The position numbers were made by a program, and so were the translations under genes. This document shows, piece after piece, positions 24,097 through 36,244 of a stretch of DNA of 64,000 nt. The notes below the pieces were generated by a model. The model made no database searches and had not been told where the DNA came from. It worked only from the letters and a program-made list of their open reading frames with translations. Origin of the DNA: Cephalopachus bancanus (Eukaryota; Chordata; Mammalia; Primates; Tarsiidae); NCBI GenBank assembly GCA_027257055.1, contig JAPVLO010000056.1, forward strand, positions 6,994,501 to 7,058,500. The letters are read 5' to 3'. Position 1 is the first letter of the stretch, and each line of letters begins with the position of its first letter.

Positions 24097-24706
24097 GCCC
24101 AGAAACAAAGAGCTGAGTACCACATGTTCTCACTCATAAGTGGACCTTGAACAATTACTGTATTACTGTAGGAAAGGGATTGAAAGTAGAGGGAAACTGC
24201 TGGGAGTGGGGTGGAGGGTGGGAAGCAGGGATTGACAGTAGTCGATATCCACCTGGGGGGGGCACATCTCATCAATAAGGGTACCTGCACAAGGAGCATT
24301 TGCATACCTAACCCTGAATTGTACCCCACAATTTCAAAATAAAAATTAAAAGAGAGAGAAAAAAAAAAGAAGCCGGGCTAGGTGGCTCAGCCTGTAATCC
24401 CGCGCCTTTGGGAGGCTGAGGTGAGTGGATTGCCTGAGCCCACGGGTTCGAGACCCGCCTGGGCAGCGAGACCTCATCTCTACAATAAATCAAAAAATCA
24501 GCCGGGCGTGGTAGCGCATGCCTGTAATTCCGGCTACTCGGAAGGCTGAGGTGGAAGGATCACTGGAGCCTGGCAGGTTGAGGCTGCGGTGGCTGGGAGC
24601 GGCCACTGCACTCCAGTCTGGGCGACAGAGTGAGACTCCAACTCAAAAAAAAAAAAAAGAAAATATGAGCCCATTAAATAAAAAGGATTACAAATTAAAA
24701 AAAAAA
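24097..24706 (+). mobile_element. Young L1 3' end with an Alu and extra sequence in its tail
   Basis: TSD AATTAGTGAGA at 24086-24096 and 24707-24717 brackets the unit. 24097-24350 is the L1 3' end. Next come an A-rich tail, an Alu (24372-24658), then about 45 bases of non-L1 sequence containing AATAAA (24677-24682) and a final A tail. This arrangement suggests a 3' transduction or an Alu insertion into a transduced tail. Confidence 0.75.
24372..24658 (+). mobile_element. Young Alu of the lineage-specific subfamily
   Basis: Starts GCCGGGCTAGGTGGCTCAGC and keeps box B GGTTCGAGACC and the ACAATAAATC linker. Very similar to the copy at 16049. Confidence 0.92.
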
Positions 24707-24865
24707 AATTAGTGAGAACCTGCTGCTTTACTGTGTTCGCCAATTCAAATGCTAATCTCTTCCAGACAGACACACTCAGCAGTAATGTTTAACCAGATAT
24801 CTGAGCATCCTGTGAGCCAGTCAAGTTGACAAACAAAATGAACTATCGCAGAGTTTATAAAGTAG

Positions 24866-25188
24866 CCCCCCCTTGTTCACGGGGATGAGTTCCAAGACCC
24901 CCAGTGGATGCCTGAAACTGTGGCTAGAACTGATCCCTGTATGTGGTTTTTCCTATGTGGCAGTAGGGGGAATAACATAGTGTAGATTTGCTGGTCATAG
25001 GGATGGTCATACCCTGGGCAGGACGGAGCAGAATGGCTTGAGATGACATCATACTACTCAGAACAGCACACAATTTAGAACTTGTGAATTGTTTATTTCT
25101 GGAGTTTTCCATTTCATATTTTCATTCTGCAATGGACTGTGGGTAACTAAAATCACAAAAAGCAAAATAGCAGATAAGGGAGGACTAT
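24866..25188. mobile_element. Tigger/MER8-like DNA transposon remnant
   Basis: Left end AGTAGCCCCCCTTGTTCACG with GTTCCAAGACCCCCAGTGG, and right end GCAGATAAGGGAGGACTATT, form the inverted terminal repeats of a Tigger-type (pogo superfamily) non-autonomous element, with TA at the edges. It lacks a transposase gene. Confidence 0.75.
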
Positions 25189-25265
25189 TGTGCATTGCCA
25201 ACTGGTTCAGCAGCCCTGGTTTGAGTTTCTCCTCGGACACTTTTACATGCTGACTCATCTTGACC

Positions 25266-25557
25266 TTTTTTTTTTTATTTTGAGTCAGGTCTTACTCTGT
25301 CACCCAGGCTGGAGTGGCATGATCATGGCCCACTGCAGCTTTGACCCCTTGGACTCAAGCAATCCTTCCACCTCAACCTCCCAAGTAGCGGGGACTGCAG
25401 GTGCATACCACCATGCCTAGGTCTTTTTTTTTTTTTTTTGTAGAGATGAAGTCTCTCCATGTTGCCCAGGCTGGTCTCAAATTCCTGGGCTCAAGCAATC
25501 CTCCTGCCTCGGCCTCCTGAAGTGCTGGGATTAGAGGTGTGAGCCATTGCACCCAGC
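25266..25557 (-). mobile_element. Alu, full dimer
   Basis: Inverse Alu dimer with T-rich start; TSD CATCTTGACC on both sides. Confidence 0.92.
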
Positions 25558-25559
25558 CA

Positions 25560-26325
25560 TCTTGACCATTTTATCTCTGAATCTGTGCACTCCTCATTAG
25601 TAAAACTGTATCTCTTGGAGTGAGAAAAGTCTTTAGTAACCAAAGAAGGCCAGATAAAGGTCAATGGTTGGATTTAAGGACTGAGAAAAATGGAGAAGAG
25701 AAATGGTACGCCTGTGTCCATGCCTTCCCAGAAGAAAGAAGCCATGAGCATCCTCACTCCCTCTCCCTACAATCGAATGACCCAACTTGCACAGTTCAGA
25801 AAACAAGAGAGATGGGCCCCTGGTCCTTCACACATCTGGTTCATTTCTGTGATGAGTTGGTCAGGCCCATTTTGACTCTGGAAAGTGAGAAGCTCCCTTT
25901 CCTCCAGGCCGAGCTGTGCTGGGGTCCCGGTCACCAAGACTTGGAAGCTGTGCACCTTCTGCTCCTCAAGCAGCCTTTGTCCATCTTGGTGGGTCTGTAC
26001 CCCTGGCCCAGGTGTAACAAACTTCTGTTTTCTTAGCTGCTCTCAGAAAGTCACTCTGACCTCTTCTACCTCCCGAACTTTCTGCCTTGAAGTGTCTTAT
26101 TGAGACTAAATTCCCCATAAATATGTTCAGCAGAGGGTTTTCTTCTTGGGTACATAGCAACTCTGTTTCTTGGCCTTAAAACAAACAAAAAAGTTATTGA
26201 TTCCCTGTGGCAAGACAACAAAAGAATATGGAGGTTCTATTTGCTTCTTGGGAGGGAAGAACAAAAATGTCTTCCTTTTCTCTGGGTTTATTATAATAAT
26301 AAGGTCAAATCTCAAATTCTTACCC
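25560..26325. other. No recognised feature
   Basis: Unique sequence. The 138-codon frame at 25620-26036 shows no domain and overlaps equally long frames on both strands, so I do not call it a gene. Confidence 0.45.
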
Positions 26326-26412
26326 CTAAAAGTTGGCCTCCACTCATGAAGACCAAGTGTCAAGCACTGTGTTAAGTGCTTTCTTTGCAACTCTTGTCCC
26401 ATTTCAATTCAA
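26326..26412 (-). repeat. MIR fragment
   Basis: AGTGTCAAGCACTGTGTTAA then TTGTCCCATTTCAATTC match the inverse 3' end of MIR. Confidence 0.5.
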
Positions 26413-27298
26413 TCTGTGATTCCTAACAGAGGTGCCGCAGAAATATTAATGACACAAGATCCCATGTACCTGCTTGGGGCTCCCCATTGCTTGCCACCCA
26501 CCCCTCACCCCCTAGAAAAGAAACATCCATACGTGAAGCTCAGAGTGAATTGAGTACTGTGATCAGAGCTCATTACCAAAGCCCAGACCTGGTCTCTTAC
26601 ACAGTACATTCAAAGAGCCTTGCTCCCATTGGCCAGCTTACCTAAATTGTGCAGACATCCGATGAGACCAAGTTGTCTTTCTCCCTCATCTAGGAGAGGA
26701 ATTATAAGTGGGTTCTGGGAAAGGAGAGATAGAAAAAGTTTTAGAAAAGAGAAAGTGGTATTGAGTATTTGCCCATCTCCTGTCTCCCTTTATCCTGAAA
26801 GGAAGTATGGGGAAAAGTGGTGAAGAAAGGGAAATAAATGTAAATGAGTCCTTAGAGAAGAGGAGAGAGCATGGTTGATTGAGACCTGGATGCTGAGGAA
26901 TGGACCAAGGGGTCATCCCCAGGGGCCACTAGGTGAGGCGAATGGGTGCACAACAAAAAGACATCCATGAATGGGCCCATGGGAACGAGGGAAGAAGAGG
27001 TGTCTTCCTGTGTCTCACTGATGCCCAGGACCATCCAGAAGCTGAAGATGACTCCAGACAGAGTGACCTTCAGGCATCATCTATGCCTAGAGACGAGACC
27101 ATAAGCACAGCAGCATCTCTGATAACAAAAGAACAAGACACAGGGGAGCCTGGACTGGGCACCGTCCCTTGATTGACTTACTGCTGCCTGGATGTGGTTG
27201 ACTCAGTCTCCCTAGCATTGGAACCTACTCCAGAAAGGAGGGAGAGAAGACACCAGGAATGACTTTGAATTGAACTTGGACCTAATCATTCTAAGTTT

Positions 27299-27300
<2 letters not shown>
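26413..27300. other. No recognised feature
   Basis: Unique-looking intergenic sequence without supported ORFs. Confidence 0.45.

Positions 27301-27348
<48 letters not shown>
27301..27348. repeat. (CA)n microsatellite
   Basis: About 48 bases of CA repeats. Confidence 0.95.
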
Positions 27349-27350
<2 letters not shown>

Positions 27351-27649
27351 TCGCTGAGTGGCCTACATTTACCCAAAGTATCTGGTTGAGTTGCCTGCCA
27401 AAAGACAGCTTGGGAGTTTAGAATCAGAAATTAAAGTCAGTTTTAGGAATAAAGTAAATGACATTTTTTTTACAACTCTGATGACACTGTGAGATTGCAG
27501 ACCCTCCACAGCTATGAGTGGCCAAGAGTCAAGGGAGCCCTGGCCTGAAACACAAAGGCTGACTCCATTCTTGGGATGGGAGAAGAAAAACAACTCTCAT
27601 TTTCTTGACTTTCCTGTAGCAGAGAGGTCAAACTACAAATAATATTTGA

Positions 27650-27805
27650 GTAAATTGTCATGTAAACGTAATAAGCATAGTAACAGTTGCTACACAAAAC
27701 CGAGGACTGTGTGCCAGTTGTTTTGCTGTGTACGTCATCTACCAAGGTTATTTTATTTAAACCCAGTGCAAATATTCCCTGCATTACAACAGAGAGGTTG
27801 TACCA
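27650..27805 (-). repeat. Possible degraded MIR
   Basis: GCCAGTTGTTTTGCTGTGTAC then ATTACAACAGAGAGGTTG loosely fits inverse MIR. Weak. Confidence 0.35.
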
Positions 27806-28155
27806 TATCGTTTGGGTTGGAGGGAGGGAAAGAAGGTGCCATCCAATTGTTCTTTTCTGATAACACCTGTAGCTCAGTCCACATCGGCTAAGGTGGAGAA
27901 CGAATATGGCTGGAACCAGGTTCACAGAGGTATAAGATTTATAACGTGGATTCAGCCCATCACGTTACCCTGCCCTTCTGTCAATCAGGACCCCGAGCTC
28001 TGGCTCCCAGTAACAGCAGAGCGGACCAAGCACTGGAGTGAGGGCACACCAAGTAGGGCACTTGCCTAAGGTGCATACTTTAAGGGGGTGCCAAGAAACT
28101 CAGTAATCAAGATGAATAATATCTCAATGCAAATATCGTTTAAAAATAAAAATTA

Positions 28156-28467
28156 GGCTGGGTGCGGTGGTTCATACCTGTAATCCCAGAACTTTGGGAG
28201 GCCAGGCAAGAGAACTGCCTGAGTCCAGGAGTTGGAGATCAGCCTGGACAACATGGCAAGACCTTGACTCTATTAAAAAAAAAAAAAAGATCAGTTGCGT
28301 GTGGTGGAGCACACCTGTATTCCCAGCTACTGGGGAGGCTGAGGTGGATCACCTGAGCCTAGAAGGTCAAGGCTGCAGTGAGCCACGATTGCGCCACTGT
28401 ACTCCAGCCTGAGTGACAGAGTGAGACCTCAATTCAAAATAATAAAATATAATAAAAATATAAAAAT
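28156..28467 (+). mobile_element. Alu, full dimer
   Basis: Full dimer with AT-rich decayed tail; ATAAAAATTA flanks both ends. The host sequence (28060-28155 and after 28475) has a low-complexity, old-repeat look. Confidence 0.9.
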
Positions 28468-28696
28468 TAATGTGGAAATATTCATGATGAACAAAATATC
28501 AAAATTTTAATTAAAGAGAGGTTCTTTTGTTTTTTTAACTTTTGCCTCAAACTCCAGTATGGTTCCGCAGGTCACTGTCGCTGATTCTACAACGAAAAAA
28601 CATCGTGGTATTTCTTCACATGCTGCATGATTATCTATGCATAAAATCCAAAAAGTCTACAAAAAACATTCCCAGAATGAATACATGCGAAAAGTA

Positions 28697-29087
28697 ATTA
28701 TATCAGTGACTTGGGCTACCATAACAAAATACCCTAGACTGGGTGGTTTATACAACAGAAATTTCTTTCTTACGGTTCTGAAGGCTAGGAAGTCCAAGAT
28801 CAAGGCATCAGCAAAGTCGTTTTCATCTTGAGGTCTCTCCTCTTAGCTTGTAAGTAACCTCCCTCTCACTAAGTGTTCACGTGACCTTTTCTTTCTATGT
28901 ACACTTGAGAGTGCACTCTCAGGTGTCTCTTCTTATAAAGGCACTAATCCCATCATTAGGACCTCATCTTCAAGACTTCATCTAAGCCTAATTACCTCTA
29001 AAAGGCCCCATCTCCAAATACCATTATGCTGGGGATTAGAAATCTACAATATGAATTTGGGAGGCACAAACATTCAACCCATGACAC
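28697..29087 (-). mobile_element. MLT1/MST-type LTR, solitary
   Basis: GGGTGGTTTATACAACAG, GTTCTGAAGGCTAGGAAGTCC and GGCCCCATCTCCAAATACC fit an inverse MaLR LTR. Confidence 0.8.
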
Positions 29088-29530
29088 CAACATGGTTTAC
29101 ATACAAAAGTCAGTTCTATTTCTGTATAGTGGTAATGAACAATTAGAATTTAATTTTTAAAGTACCATTTACAATAACACTCCCCCAAAATACATAGGTA
29201 TAAATCTAATAAAATATGTTTAGAATCTGTATGCTTAAAACTACAAAACATTGGTGAAAGAAATTAAATAAGACCTGTATAAGTGAAGAGATATACCATA
29301 TTCTTGGATTGGAAGACTCAGTATTGTTTAGATGTCAGTGCTCTACAAATTGATCTGTAGAGTTAATATCATCTCTATAAATATCACAGCACAATTTTCT
29401 GGGTAGAAATCAATAATTTGGTTTCAAAATTTATATTGTGAAAAAAGGCACTAGAATAGCCAAAATATTTTTGAAAGAGAGGAAAAAATGTTGGAGTGCT
29501 AACACTATCAGATTTTGAGACTTACTATAA

Positions 29531-29798
29531 GGCGAGGTGGCTCTCATCTATAAGGCCAGCACTTTGGGAGGTTGAGACAGAAGGATTATTTGAGCCCAGG
29601 AGTTCAAGGCCAACCTAGGCAATATAGCAAGACCTTGCCTCTACAAAAAATCAGCTGGGCGTGGTGAAGCATGCCTATAGTCCCAGCTAATTGGGAGGCT
29701 GAAGTGGAGGGATCATCTGAGCCTGGGAGGTCAAAGCTAGGTTGAGCCATGATCCTGCCACTACACTCCCCCCAACAAAAAAAAGAAAAAGAAAAAGG
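29531..29798 (+). mobile_element. Alu, diverged dimer
   Basis: Diverged from the consensus and shortened at both ends, inside an old L1. Confidence 0.85.
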
Positions 29799-30037
29799 GG
29801 AAGATTTACTTTAGAGCTACAATAATCAAGACAGTACAATATGGCAAAAATAATAGATACGTAGATCAATGGAACAGAATAGAGTCCAAAAATAAATCTG
29901 CACAAATTCAATGGAGAGTTATCTTTTCAACACATGGTCATCCATGTCTAAAAAGAGAAAGAAGAGGAGAAAGAGAACCACCTTTATCCTACTTTACACT
30001 TTGTACAAAATTTAACTCAAAATGGTTCTTAAGACTA

Positions 30038-30357
<320 letters not shown>

Positions 30358-30680
30358 AATTATAAAACTTCTAGAATAAAATATCCTAAAATCTCGTTGT
30401 GACTTTGAGTTATGCAAAGAGTTTTTAGATGCAATAGCAATTTTTAAACGATGATACATTGACCTTCATTAAGACTAAAGCCTTTTGCTTGTCAAAAGAC
30501 ACTGGTAAGAGATGAAAAAGATAAGACATTATAAAAAAAATTTTCAAAGCATATATGTGACGAGGAGCTTGTATCTAAAACGCACAAAGGACACTTCAAT
30601 CGCAGCAATAATAAAAACAACTCAATTAAAAATAAGCAAAATATTTTAATGGACACTCTGTCAAAGAAGAAGAGTAATTT

Positions 30681-30879
30681 TTACCCTAGGCAAGTTTTTT
30701 AAAAATTTGTTAAATTTAAGAGATTTTGCTGAACCATACTTAGACAACATTTTATAACTTAGAATCCATGTACCAGCACACAAGATAAAATCATTGTATT
30801 CTGGGTCCAACTTAAAACAATTTTTAAAAGTACTAAATTATACCCAATTAAAGTATAGAGAAAAGATAAAGGGAGAAAA
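30681..30879. other. AT-rich sequence between L1 segments
   Basis: No recognised feature. It is probably a degraded junction between two L1 fragments, because downstream sequence returns to an earlier part of ORF2. Confidence 0.35.
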
Positions 30880-31423
30880 AAAATGAAAGACAAGACAAAC
30901 ACATAATAGAGATTAACAAAACCCTTACGTTGGTACTTTAAAACAAACAATAAAATTGAGTACTCCCTGAGGGGAATGCTCCATCAAAGAACTTAAATGC
31001 ACAAATAAGCAATATTAGGAACAAAACCAGAGACACACTATGGATGTGGTAGTCATTAAACATAGTAAGAGAAGTTGGTGAACTAGTTTTATCCCAATAA
31101 ACTAGAAAACATTGGCCAAATAGTCACATTTCTTAAAAGTCCTGACACTAGATGAAATAGAAAATCTGAATGGTCCTATCACGATGAGAAAAATTTAAAA
31201 CCTTCCCCCCAGGAAACGTCAGGGACTTATATCTTCAAAAGTGACTATAATCAAACCCTAAAGAAAGAAATGATACTAATAGTTCATAACTCTTTTGGAT
31301 AATAGAAAATGAGAGACCTCCCTGTTTTGCCTTAATATCCAACCTGAAAAGACCATTAGAGGAAAGAAAAATTTTAGACTAATGTCACTCACCAACATAA
31401 GTGCAAATATTCTAAACAAGATG

Positions 31424-32391
31424 TGAATATACCTAAAGAGCAGTCATTTTAACACTGCCCAGTTCTCTACCCTCTAATCACTAGCCAAGGACAGAACCAG
31501 TTTCTCAGAGGTAGCTATTGATAACTGTTTTACACCCCTCCCAGCTTGTTAGCTTTTCTATCCCAAGTATTTTATAAGAAACAAGTTAACCTAATCAGTC
31601 CTTCATGACCCAGACTCCATCAACATGGTAACAGTCATTTGACTAGCCCACCATCTGCCTGCCATCTATCACCTGATGTCAGTACGTGCTTTACCTGCCC
31701 CTTTGTGATGACCTGAAATAGACCACCAACCAATCACCTTAAGAATCACATCAATTTTTTGATTTCTTGTAGAGATGAGGTCTCGCTTGCCCAGGCGGGT
31801 CTCGAACCCGCGGGCTCAGGCAATCCACTCACCTCAGCCTCCCAAAGGCATGGGATTACAGGCTGAGTCACCGAACCCGGCTACAATAAATCAAAAAATC
31901 AGCCGGGCGTGGTAGCGTATGCCTGTAATTCCTGCTACTTGGAAGGCTGAGGCGGAAGGATCACCGGAGCCCAGTAGGTCGAGGCTGTGGTGGCCAGGAG
32001 CGGCCACTGCACTCCAGTCTGGGCGACAGAGTGAGACTCCAACTCAAAAACAAAACAAAACAAAAAAAGAGTCACATCAAAGGGAGGTTATAAAGCATTC
32101 AACCTCAAACAGCCATTAGCCATTGTTTTGTTAAGTTTAACTGGCCAGGACACATGTTCTTTCAGCTAGGGCCACCATGTTTTCCTAGCTTTAGCCCCCT
32201 CCCCTATCTTGGGGAAATGAATCTGTCTCTTTCTCTCTTTCCTTCTCCCCCCCTCCCTCTTCCCTCGCTTCCCTCTCTCTCTTATTTACTTTCTAAATAA
32301 ACTATATTTTCTAATCTAACTTCTGTGCAATTCTTTGCATCTTTCATATGGCACCAGATCACAGACGCCCCCTACCAGGTCTGACCTAACA
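31424..32391 (+). mobile_element. Solitary retroviral LTR with an Alu inside
   Basis: Starts TG, ends CA, and is flanked by AGATG at 31419-31423 and 32392-32396 inside an L1. It has a CT-rich run and AATAAA at about 32297, followed by TGTGCAATTCTTTGC. These are the marks of a solo LTR left by recombination of an endogenous retrovirus. No coding sequence remains. A 5-bp duplication fits ERVL-type integration, but I cannot name the family. Confidence 0.65.
31755..32067. mobile_element. Alu with its 5' half inverted in place
   Basis: 31755-31881 is the left monomer in minus orientation, ending at its GCCGGG terminus. 31882-32067 is the linker and right monomer in plus orientation, with A-rich tail. 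The TSD AGAATCACATCAA (31742-31754) and AGAGTCACATCAA (32068-32080) bracket the whole, so inversion occurred during insertion. About 20 bases of linker are present in both parts. It belongs to the young subfamily. Confidence 0.85.
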
Positions 32392-32739
32392 AGATGCTAA
32401 TATGCTAATACCAAATCCAGATTTATAGTAAATGGACATACAGCACAACCAGGTTGGTTTTATTCCAGTAGGGCAAATTTCATTTAGTATTTAATATCAA
32501 AGTAGTTCACCATATCAACAGAGTAAAGGAGAACGCCTGCATGTGAAAATCATTTGCTATAGATTTTTATTTTGTGTATCTATCTACAAGTGTGTTCTAT
32601 CTCACAACCTAATATATATATATATATAATGAAGGCACTTATGGCAGATTATTCTACCATGCCTTTTATAACTAGAAATTCACATGCCTTTTATAACTAG
32701 ACACACTGGACAATATGCAATTTTAAAAACCCAGTTGTA

Positions 32740-33060
32740 GCTGGGCATGGTGGCTCATGCCTGAAATCCCCGTCTATTGGGAGGAAGAAGCAGGAGGATT
32801 GCTTAGGCCCAGGAGTTTGAGACCAGCCCGGGCAACATAGCAAGACCTCTTCTCCACACATACACACTCACACACACATAAACACACACACACAATCAAA
32901 ATCGGCCATGCATGGCGGTGTGCACCTGTAGCCCCAGCTACTTGGGAGCCTGAAGCAAAAGGATCGTCTGAGCCCAAGGAGTCGAGGCTACAGTTAGCAG
33001 TGATAGTGCCACTGCACTCCAGCCTGCACAACAAAGTGAGACCCTGACTCCAAACTAACT
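32740..33060 (+). mobile_element. Alu, full dimer with CA-rich linker
   Basis: Both monomers are present; the middle A-rich linker has become CA repeats. Tail of (AACT)n. Confidence 0.9.
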
Positions 33061-33075
33061 AACTAAATAAATGAA

Positions 33076-34475
33076 ACTTAATCGTGTGACTGAGCTTGCA
33101 AGAAAAAGAAAACTTTAGGTTCTAGAAAGATAATAGAAACGGAGAACAGAATGGAAGTGCCTGACGTGGATACTGGGGCAGCCCCACAGGGGCGTGGTTC
33201 CTGCCTGGGCCAGTTTGGAGTGTGTGAGAGGCTACAAGCTGAACTTGGGACACTTCAAAGCCATAGGCGCATGTGAGACACTGAAGTCAACTCAGACGTT
33301 GGTTGTTAAATATCTGAAGATTGGGGGCGGGGGGAATGTAAGCTTGAGATTGAACTTTGGGAATCTGGCATGCAGGTTGGGTTTAAAAACTCTCTTTGGC
33401 CGCCTAAGCTCCCATAGCACACTCCCAGTCTCTCCTTGTTACTGCTGGCATTTTCTCCCTGTATGTCTGTCTTTCCTTCTAGACTTAAGAAAAGGAAACT
33501 TTCTGTGTCTTTGTGGCCGGGTACAAAAAAGATACTCCAAAACAAGTTTATTGAACTATTAGTGGTTTTGTCAAGCAGCAAGAAGCCGAGGAGGAATTTG
33601 GTCATGGGAAAGTGGGCAGGATGTGCTGGAAAAGGGAAAGATGGACTTCTAAGGAGCCGCCCAGGAAACCCCCAAGGAAGGCGTGACGTTGAGAACACAG
33701 ACAGCCTTCAGAGAAGAGGAGGTTAGTGCTACCTGGCTGGATCCCAGACTTACCTTCTCCGACCAGCATCTGACATGTGGTTCTCAGGAGGCAAGGTTTG
33801 TCCGATGGATTGGTTGGGAAAGTCCTTCCACCTTCTACCACCCCCACCCTGCTGCACCCTGGCCCTGTGTGCCCTTGGGGCTGTGATAGGAACAACGCAC
33901 GCCCTCAAGTACGATCCAAATTCCTTCCTCTTTTGTCATGAGAGCTGCATTCACTCTGCTCCAGCAAGTTAGGGAGTCTCTGCCTCTAGAGTTCAGCAAT
34001 CTGCTTTCAAATGCTTTGAGCCACCTTCTTCTGGGTCTGTGAAAGGTCATGTCCATTCAGAGAGGGGGAACAAAAGCCACCTGGCAGATGACCGGAACAT
34101 CACTGTGTCCAAAGCTCTTGACCATGCCAGGTACTTGCTGCAAGGGTCGTTGCCTGACTCACCCTGCTTTCTGAATGGCACTTCATGTCGCCAACCCCTC
34201 AGGAGCCCTCAGTCACCACACCTGGGATATCTGGGGGTAAAAGAGGGAAAAGGGTGGCAGGTGAAAGGTGAGGGGAACAGAGATATGGTGGACACCAGGC
34301 TCACAGTCCAGGGATTGCTTCTCAATCGACTGGCCTCAATTCTCAGAGTCCAAGGCACCACCAGAAACTGAGTGCTAACGTGAAAGAAGACTCAGGAAGA
34401 TCAGTGAGCCACATGTTCCTTTTAGGTAGCCTGAATTAGCAGGAGGAGGCACGGTTATAATGTCACCTAAAAAGG
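33076..34475. other. No recognised feature
   Basis: Unique sequence of mixed composition. Overlapping frames of 60-130 codons on both strands lack domains and are taken as chance. Confidence 0.45.
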
Positions 34476-34479
34476 AAGA

Positions 34480-35110
34480 AAGATGGGTGCAAAATAATTA
34501 TACAGAGAATATGCTACAGACAAAAGCAGCAGATGACCTCAGGGCAGGGGGTGGAAAAAAAGACTTGGAGGAAATTGACCACGACGATACTGTAACTAAT
34601 TGGCTGGTTGTACACAGCAAGTCAATATGCTTGAGAAACAGCAGAGAAATCGCAGAGGAAGAGGTTTCATCATAGGGCCGCTCAAGGAGGAGATGGGCGC
34701 AAACCTCAAATCCACCTCCCCAAGGAGTTTGGGGTTAGGGATTTTAAGGGTTCTGGAGAGTGCTGGAGTGTGGAGGTTGTTGATTGGTTGAAGAGTGCAG
34801 GATGAAATCACAGACAGGAATGAAGAAACTATTCTCATGCTGATTCAGTTCCTCCATGGGGGTCTTCAAACTGGTTGGAGTCAGCTGTTCTGCTGGAATT
34901 CAGGATCTGAAAGACATCTTAAGCAATTTTTAAACAAAAGTCTTATGATTCTAACGTCAGAGATTCTATCTATAGGAACAAATGGTCAGTATCTAGTGCG
35001 ATGTGACTTTCGGTTACAAGGAAATTCACAAATGAATGCTCAGTTATGATTATATTTCTGTCCAGAATTCTTGTTAACCCTGTGAGGACAGTTTCCATAT
35101 CACATTGTGT
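34480..35110. repeat. Possible degraded LTR
   Basis: TTGATTGGTTGAAGAGTGC, GGGGGTCTTCAAACTGGTTGG and TTCTGCTGGAATTCAG have the flavour of a mammalian LTR, but I cannot name it and see no flanking duplication. Confidence 0.3.
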
Positions 35111-35237
35111 TTTCCGAATAATCTACATAATGTGTGTGCCTGTCCAATTTTCTAAATATATCTTAAATTGTATGCCTATTCTACACATACTTTGAAAAAT
35201 ACCGATACAAGTTTTGCAAATAATAATATGGATGTAC

Positions 35238-36065
35238 ATTTTTACTTTTCAATTTTTAATTTTAAGGTTGTGGGGTACAATTCAGGGTTAGGTATACAAA
35301 TGTTCATTATGCAGGTGCACTTGTTGATGAGGTGTGCCCTCCCAGCCCCTGGCAGCTTTCCCACTACTGCCAATCTGGCCCCCCACCACCGCCCCAGCTT
35401 TCATCACTGCCAATTGCTTTCTTATAGTATTACGATAATTGTTCAAGGTCTGCTTATGAGTGAGAACATGTGATACTCGGTTCTTTGTTTTTGTGATAGA
35501 TTACTCAGAATTATAGACTCTAAGTCCATCCAAGTTGCTGCAGAGTTCATAATTTTGTCCTTTTTTATGGCTCCGCAATAGTCCATCGTGTATACGTACT
35601 GCATTCTTTTTTTAAATCCAGTCCTCTTGCAATGGTCACCATGATTGGTTCCATGCTTTTGCTATTGTGAACAATGCTACAATAAACATGCATGTGCAGG
35701 TATCTTTTACACAGAGTGATTTGAGTTCCTCCACGTGTATTCCCAGTAGGGGGATTGCAGGGTTGTATGGAAGGTCGATTTTTAGATCTTTTAAGACTCA
35801 CCAAACTGTTTTCCACAGGGGTTGTACTAATTTATACTCCCACCAACAGTGTAGAAGTGTTCCCTTTTCCCCACATCCTCTCCAGCATCTGTTGGTTTTT
35901 GAGTTAGTGATAATGGCCATCCTGATTGGAGTTAGGTGGTATCTCAGTGTGGTTTTAATTTGCATTTCTTTGATGACTAGTGAGGCTGAGCATTTTTCAT
36001 GTATCTGTTGGCTGCTCGTGTGTCTTCCTTTCAGAAGTGTCTATTCATATCTTTTGCCCATTTTT
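35238..36065 (-). mobile_element. Second L1 3' end (tail part of the composite)
   Basis: Contains the ORF2 end and complete 3' UTR, ending with the inverse of GAATTGTACCCC and an A-rich tail. It starts abruptly at TGGGCAAAAGATATG (minus strand), next to the A tail of the main copy. Confidence 0.8.
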
Positions 36066-36244
36066 TAATTTTAAAATCTTTTCTTTTTAATTTTATTTGA
36101 AAACTGTGGGGTACAATTCAGGGTTAGGTATACAAATGTTCATTATGCAGATACCCTTGTTGATGAGGTGTGCCCTCCCCTCCCCTGGCAGTTTCCCACT
36201 ACTGCAATCCCTTTCTTACAGGATTACAATAATTGTTCAAGGTC

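Larger units (their letters stand above)
23709..24850. repeat. Old L1M 3' UTR, split by a young L1+Alu insertion
   Basis: CAGCAGAGAAACAGCTAAGAGG, GGCTCATGTGATCATGGTGG and GATGAGGCCCACCCAAATTA on the left, and CCAGATATCTGAGCATCCTG and GCCAGTCAAGTTGAC on the right, match a single old L1 3' UTR. It is interrupted at 24097-24706. Confidence 0.65.
30880..32735 (+). mobile_element. Old L1 ORF2 middle region, split by an LTR
   Basis: AATAGAGATTAACAAAACCC, CAAGTGCAAATATTCTAAAC-like text and, after the LTR, CACCATATCAACAGAGTAAAGG lie in L1 ORF2 order but upstream of the part found at 29095. This is therefore a separate or rearranged fragment. Interrupted at 31424-32391. Confidence 0.7.

Noticed and set aside
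25620..26036. 138-codon ORF as a possible gene
   Set aside because: No splice context, no domain, and opposing frames of similar length.
22611..27348. Repeated CA and other arrays as CRISPR or satellite
   Set aside because: Simple dinucleotide microsatellites without spacers; the genome is mammalian.
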